This document shows, piece after piece, positions 32,442 to 37,570 of a stretch of 37,570 bases of DNA. Position 1 is the first letter of the stretch. The number at the start of each line of letters is the position of its first letter. The notes beneath the pieces were generated by a model that saw only the letters and a list, made by a program, of their open reading frames with translations, made no database searches and was not told the origin of the DNA. A program made the position numbers and the translations under genes. This stretch comes from an uncultured Alphaproteobacteria bacterium. Its GTDB lineage: Bacteria; Pseudomonadota; Alphaproteobacteria; HIMB59; GCA-002718135. The stretch spans positions 1 to 37,570 of the forward strand of contig CACKTS010000010.1 in the NCBI GenBank assembly GCA_902603095.1, in the 5' to 3' direction.

Positions 32442-32858
32442 TTGATGACTGAAGCACAAGACTTAATAAAAAAGCTTAATATGGTTGCTCACCCTGAGGG
32501 TGGCCAATTCTCAGAGTCATTTCGTGATAAAAATAATAAAGTTAGTTTAATTTACTACATGCTTCAAAAAAACGAATGGTCTCATTGGCACCGATTAACA
32601 AAAGATGAAATATTACATTTTTACAAAGGTGATCCTCTTTCTATATTTATTTCTAATGACGGAATTGATTATACATGTATTACATTAGGTGAAGATGATA
32701 ATTTCCATTACACTGTTAAAGCAAAAAATTGGTTCGCTATGCGATCAAAAGGTGAATATAGTCTAATTGGATGCACAGTTGCCCCTGGATTTGATTATAA
32801 AGATTTTGAGTTAGCTCCTTCTGATTGGAAACCGACAAATTTTAATATGGATTTTTAG
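32442..32858 (+). CDS. DUF985 cupin-fold protein
   Basis: A 138-residue small cupin. The opening DLIKKLNMVAHPEGGQFSESFR, then WSHWHRLTKDEILHFYKGDPL with the two metal-site-like His, and a late LIGCTVAPGFDYKDFELA, match the DUF985/cupin_5 family. Its function is not established; some relatives bind small ligands. It lies 10 bases after ribA and 78 bases before katG, so it is likely the end of the thrS-hisI-ribA run. Fold assignment is firm, biochemical role unknown. Confidence 0.87.
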   Translation: MMTEAQDLIKKLNMVAHPEGGQFSESFRDKNNKVSLIYYMLQKNEWSHWHRLTKDEILHFYKGDPLSIFISNDGIDYTCITLGEDDNFHYTVKAKNWFAMRSKGEYSLIGCTVAPGFDYKDFELAPSDWKPTNFNMDF

Positions 32859-32878
32859 TTAATTTTAGCTATTTTTCT

Positions 32879-35069
<2,191 letters not shown>

Positions 35070-35125
35070 TTTAAATTTTTTAGATTTTTTGTGGGAATAT
35101 ATTAAACCCAAAACACATTTAATTA

Positions 35126-36163
35126 ATGCTAAGAAGAATTTTTTTAAAAAAAATATTTATTACCACTATAGGATTAATAGCAATGACCAATAAATTATTT
35201 GCTAAAGAAATTTTTAGTAAGCCAAAATTTAAAGATGGTATTTTTTATAATAATTATATTGATCATAAAATGGCATCATTCAAAGAATTCTGGAAATGGA
35301 GAAAAGAATCAAATAGGCCAGAGCCAATATCATTTCCTATAGCAAAAAATGACCCAACATTTTTACAACAAAATAAAACCCAAAAAACCCTTACCTGGAT
35401 TGGCCATGCTTCTTTTCTTTTACAAATAGATGGGGTTAATATTCTTACAGACCCTCATTTAACAAAAAGAGCGTCACCTATAATTTTTGCTGGACCCTCC
35501 AGAACAACCCCGCCAGGACTAGCAATAAATGATTTACCACACATTGATATTATTGTGATTTCTCACAATCATTATGATCATTTAGATTATCAGACAATAC
35601 TTAAAATAACTAGAAAGCAGAAAAGTAAACAACCATTGGTTTTAGTGCCTCTTAAATTAAAAAAGTTATTGGAGAGTTTTGGAGCAAATAATGTAAAGGA
35701 ATTAGAATGGTGGGACAATATAAAATTTAAAAACATATTTGTTCATTCAGTGCCCGTACAGCATTGGAGTAACAGATCTTTTAATACCAATAAAACTTTA
35801 TGGTGTGGTTGGGTTTTTGAAGCACAAAATTTTAAATGTATGTTTGTTGGTGACACAGGTTACTCAAAAGATTTTTTAACTATTCAAGAAAAATTTGGCT
35901 TTATGGATCTTTCACTTATTCCTATCGGAGCATATGCACCTCGGTGGTTTATGAAAGATCATCATTGTAATGTTGAGGAAGCTATTCAGATTCATAAGGA
36001 CTTAAAATCAAAAAAATCTATCGCAATGCATTGGGGTACATTTCAACTCACTGATGAGCCAATGGATGAGCCAATTATTCTTTTAAAAAAACTTGCAGTA
36101 GAAAAAAAATTATCAAATGACGAATTTATAGCCATGACTCACGGTGAGAGCAAAAGTATTTAA
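35126..36163 (+). CDS. metallo-beta-lactamase-fold hydrolase, NAPE-PLD/RomA-like
   Basis: A 345-residue MBL-fold protein. TWIGHASFLLQIDGVNILTDPHL (about 90-112) begins the fold. ISHNHYDHLDY (about 148-158) is the HxHxDH zinc motif, VPVQHWSNRS adds the third His, VGDTGYS the bridging Asp, and AMHWGTF the last His. This pattern and the FAGPSRTTPPG stretch are those of the NAPE-PLD/UlaG-like group, which includes phosphodiesterases. An N-terminal basic-hydrophobic segment (MLRRIFLKKIFITTIGLIA...LFAKE) looks like a signal peptide, so it may act in the periplasm. The substrate is unknown. It converges on the permease gene with 1 base between. Confidence 0.86.
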   Translation: MLRRIFLKKIFITTIGLIAMTNKLFAKEIFSKPKFKDGIFYNNYIDHKMASFKEFWKWRKESNRPEPISFPIAKNDPTFLQQNKTQKTLTWIGHASFLLQIDGVNILTDPHLTKRASPIIFAGPSRTTPPGLAINDLPHIDIIVISHNHYDHLDYQTILKITRKQKSKQPLVLVPLKLKKLLESFGANNVKELEWWDNIKFKNIFVHSVPVQHWSNRSFNTNKTLWCGWVFEAQNFKCMFVGDTGYSKDFLTIQEKFGFMDLSLIPIGAYAPRWFMKDHHCNVEEAIQIHKDLKSKKSIAMHWGTFQLTDEPMDEPIILLKKLAVEKKLSNDEFIAMTHGESKSI

Positions 36164-36164
36164 A

Positions 36165-37136
36165 TTATCTTTCTTTAATATAAGGTTGTCCAATAGCACT
36201 AGGGGCAATTGCCTTACCCACAAATCCAGCTAGCAATATAACCGTTAAAACATAAGGAATAGCTTGAATTAATTGTACCGGTATTGTCCCAATAGCTGGT
36301 AACTCAACACCTTGTAATCTTATTTGAAGAGCATCTGTAAATCCAAATAATAGACAAGCAATTAATGCTGTTTTAGGGTGCCATTTTCCAAATATAAGTG
36401 CTGCTAGTGCTAGATAGCCCCTTCCAGCTGACATTTCTCTAAAAAAATTAGCGTTAACTGCTGTTGACAAATGTGCTCCGGCAAAAGCAATTAAAACACC
36501 ATTAATCATCAGCGCTTTGTAACGCATAGAAAAAACATTAATCCCTGCAGTATCAACTGCACTAGGATTTTCTCCAACAGCTCTTAATCTAAGACCAAAG
36601 CTAGTTTTAAAAACAATCCAAAAAACTAATGGAACTGAAATATAAGCTAAATAAACAAAAATATAATGTCCACTTAACATATCGCTATATATTAAACCAA
36701 CAACAGGAACATCTCTCAGAGAATTTGCAAAAGGTAATGTGATTTCTAAAAATCGTTGGTCGTCTGTTAATGTTGGTGTTAAACCTGCTTGTCCAAACCA
36801 GGCGGCTGCCAGGGCTGTAGTTAAACCAATCATTAAAATATTTATTGCAACACACGAGACAACTTGATCGCCTTTGTGTGTAACAGACGCAAAACCATGA
36901 AGCATAGATAAAGTTATACAGGCAATAATAGCTAAAACTAATCCTAGCCAAGGTGATCCAAAATAGTAAGAGCCAACAGCAGCTACAAATGCTGCAGCTA
37001 GCATTTTACCCTCTAAACCAAAATCAATTACCCCAGAACGCTCAGCAAAAAGCCCGGCCATGGCAGCAAATATTAATGGAGTTGAAATTCTTAATGTTGA
37101 ATTTACCAATGAAGCTATATCAGCAAAACTTTCCAT
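36165..37136 (-). CDS. BmpA-type nucleoside ABC transporter permease (second permease)
   Basis: A 323-residue BPD_transp_2 membrane protein with about nine hydrophobic segments. LRISTPLIFAAMAGLFAERSGVIDFGLEGKMLAAAF near the start, TLTDDQRF, LRAVGENPSAVDTAGINV (about 182-199) and the ending GQPYIKER match the second permease of guanosine/general nucleoside importers (YufQ/NupC-like, RnsC-like). It pairs with the gene just upstream, whose TAA shares one base with its ATG. It fits the nucleoside-degrading enzymes in the window as their uptake route. The binding protein and ATPase are presumably past the window end. Confidence 0.88.
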   Translation of the reverse strand: MESFADIASLVNSTLRISTPLIFAAMAGLFAERSGVIDFGLEGKMLAAAFVAAVGSYYFGSPWLGLVLAIIACITLSMLHGFASVTHKGDQVVSCVAINILMIGLTTALAAAWFGQAGLTPTLTDDQRFLEITLPFANSLRDVPVVGLIYSDMLSGHYIFVYLAYISVPLVFWIVFKTSFGLRLRAVGENPSAVDTAGINVFSMRYKALMINGVLIAFAGAHLSTAVNANFFREMSAGRGYLALAALIFGKWHPKTALIACLLFGFTDALQIRLQGVELPAIGTIPVQLIQAIPYVLTVILLAGFVGKAIAPSAIGQPYIKER

Positions 37137-37570
37137 TATACTTCTCTCCTAAAGTTTAGTCTGTTTACAAAAAAACTTTCTATTTGTGGTCTAAATAAAT
37201 TTTCTAATGCGCCACTAAATAGAATAATAACACCTTGAACAGCTACAAACATATATCTGGTAATATTAGGCATATCAAAAGTAACTTCTGATCCACCTTG
37301 GTACAAAATACCAAATAAAAAAGCAGCGGGAAATATACCTATTGGGTGATTTCTTCCCATCAGCGCAACAGCAATACCTGTAAACCCGTATCCTGCAGGA
37401 AAACCAGATACTATTTTATGATGAACACCTAAAATTTCATTTACACCTAATAAACCTGCAAGGCCGCCCGAGATGAGCATTGCGATGATTATGTTTTTAT
37501 AAGGAGAAATACCAGCATAAATAGCAGCTTGCGTATTGTGACCAACTGCTCTCATTTCATAACCCCATTT
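37136..37570 (-). CDS. BmpA-type nucleoside ABC transporter permease (first permease), 5' end outside window
   Basis: The C-terminal 144 residues of a BPD_transp_2 permease. Reading past the internal Met to the window edge gives KWGYEMRAVGHNTQAAIYAGI, the conserved EAA-like cytoplasmic loop. The gene is therefore cut by the end of the sequence and does not start at 37555. HKIVSGFPAGYGFTGIAVALMGRNHPIG is typical of the YufP/NupB-like partner. It is translationally coupled to the following permease (TAATG). Together they form the membrane channel of a probable nucleoside importer. Confidence 0.87.
   Translation of the reverse strand, partial: KWGYEMRAVGHNTQAAIYAGISPYKNIIIAMLISGGLAGLLGVNEILGVHHKIVSGFPAGYGFTGIAVALMGRNHPIGIFPAAFLFGILYQGGSEVTFDMPNITRYMFVAVQGVIILFSGALENLFRPQIESFFVNRLNFRREV

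Overview
The window is a very compact, AT-rich stretch of a bacterial chromosome. It has about 37 intact or split protein genes, no intergenic gap over 300 bases, many 1-40 bp gene overlaps, and no tRNA, rRNA, insertion sequence, CRISPR array or prophage gene that I can see. The gene set includes proteorhodopsin, an FbpABC-type iron importer, a BmpA-type nucleoside ABC permease pair, MsrPQ, KatG and an RpoH-type sigma factor. Together with the low GC this points to a streamlined, surface-ocean alphaproteobacterium (SAR11-like, or the HIMB59/AEGEAN-169 type). That placement is inference from gene content; no rRNA is present to confirm it.

Layout. 1-7.5 kb: an MFS transporter, the periplasmic methionine-sulfoxide repair pair msrQ/msrP, a YejA-type peptide-binding protein, a DMT exporter, a PfkB-family (adenosine-kinase-like) kinase and an adenosine deaminase. 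7.5-16 kb: an M48 peptidase lipoprotein with fbpC on the plus strand. Facing them on the minus strand is a metal-related run: an unknown membrane-anchored protein, HupE, a DUF4856 (imelysin-like) periplasmic protein, a fatty-acid-hydroxylase/sterol-desaturase-family protein, fbpA and fbpB. A palindrome resembling an Irr (ICE) box and a GC-rich hairpin leader lie just upstream of the DUF4856 gene. 16-19.8 kb: hsp20 with a sigma-32-type promoter and a ROSE-like thermometer hairpin, then the nucleoside catabolic operon cdd-pnp-deoA-O-methyltransferase. 19.8-24.6 kb: an orphan TrpF-like gene and a tightly overlapping p-aminobenzoate/folate operon, pabB (split by a frameshift)-pabA-pabC-folP-folB-folK, markedly lysine-rich compared with its neighbours. 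24.6-27.9 kb: a DUF2141 protein, an SDR lacking the usual catalytic Tyr, a blue-tuned proteorhodopsin, then rpoH and a conserved unknown. 28-37.6 kb: cysS, thrS, hisI, ribA, a DUF985 cupin, katG, an NAPE-PLD-like metallo-hydrolase, and two nucleoside-type ABC permease genes, the second cut by the window end.

How it fits together. Three themes recur. (1) Nucleoside scavenging: BmpA-type permeases, adenosine deaminase, adenosine-kinase-like enzyme, cytidine deaminase, purine nucleoside phosphorylase and thymidine phosphorylase could import nucleosides and strip them to bases and (deoxy)ribose-1-phosphate. (2) Iron and oxidative stress: FbpABC, the DUF4856 protein, MsrPQ and KatG. (3) Light and heat: proteorhodopsin beside rpoH, with an RpoH-type promoter on hsp20. 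The best candidates for something undescribed are the DUF4856-desaturase-FbpAB iron operon with its structured leader, and the folate island. The island carries an orphan degenerate TrpF, a PabB with a TrpE-type PIAGT motif and a frameshift, and a PabA with an altered catalytic triad.
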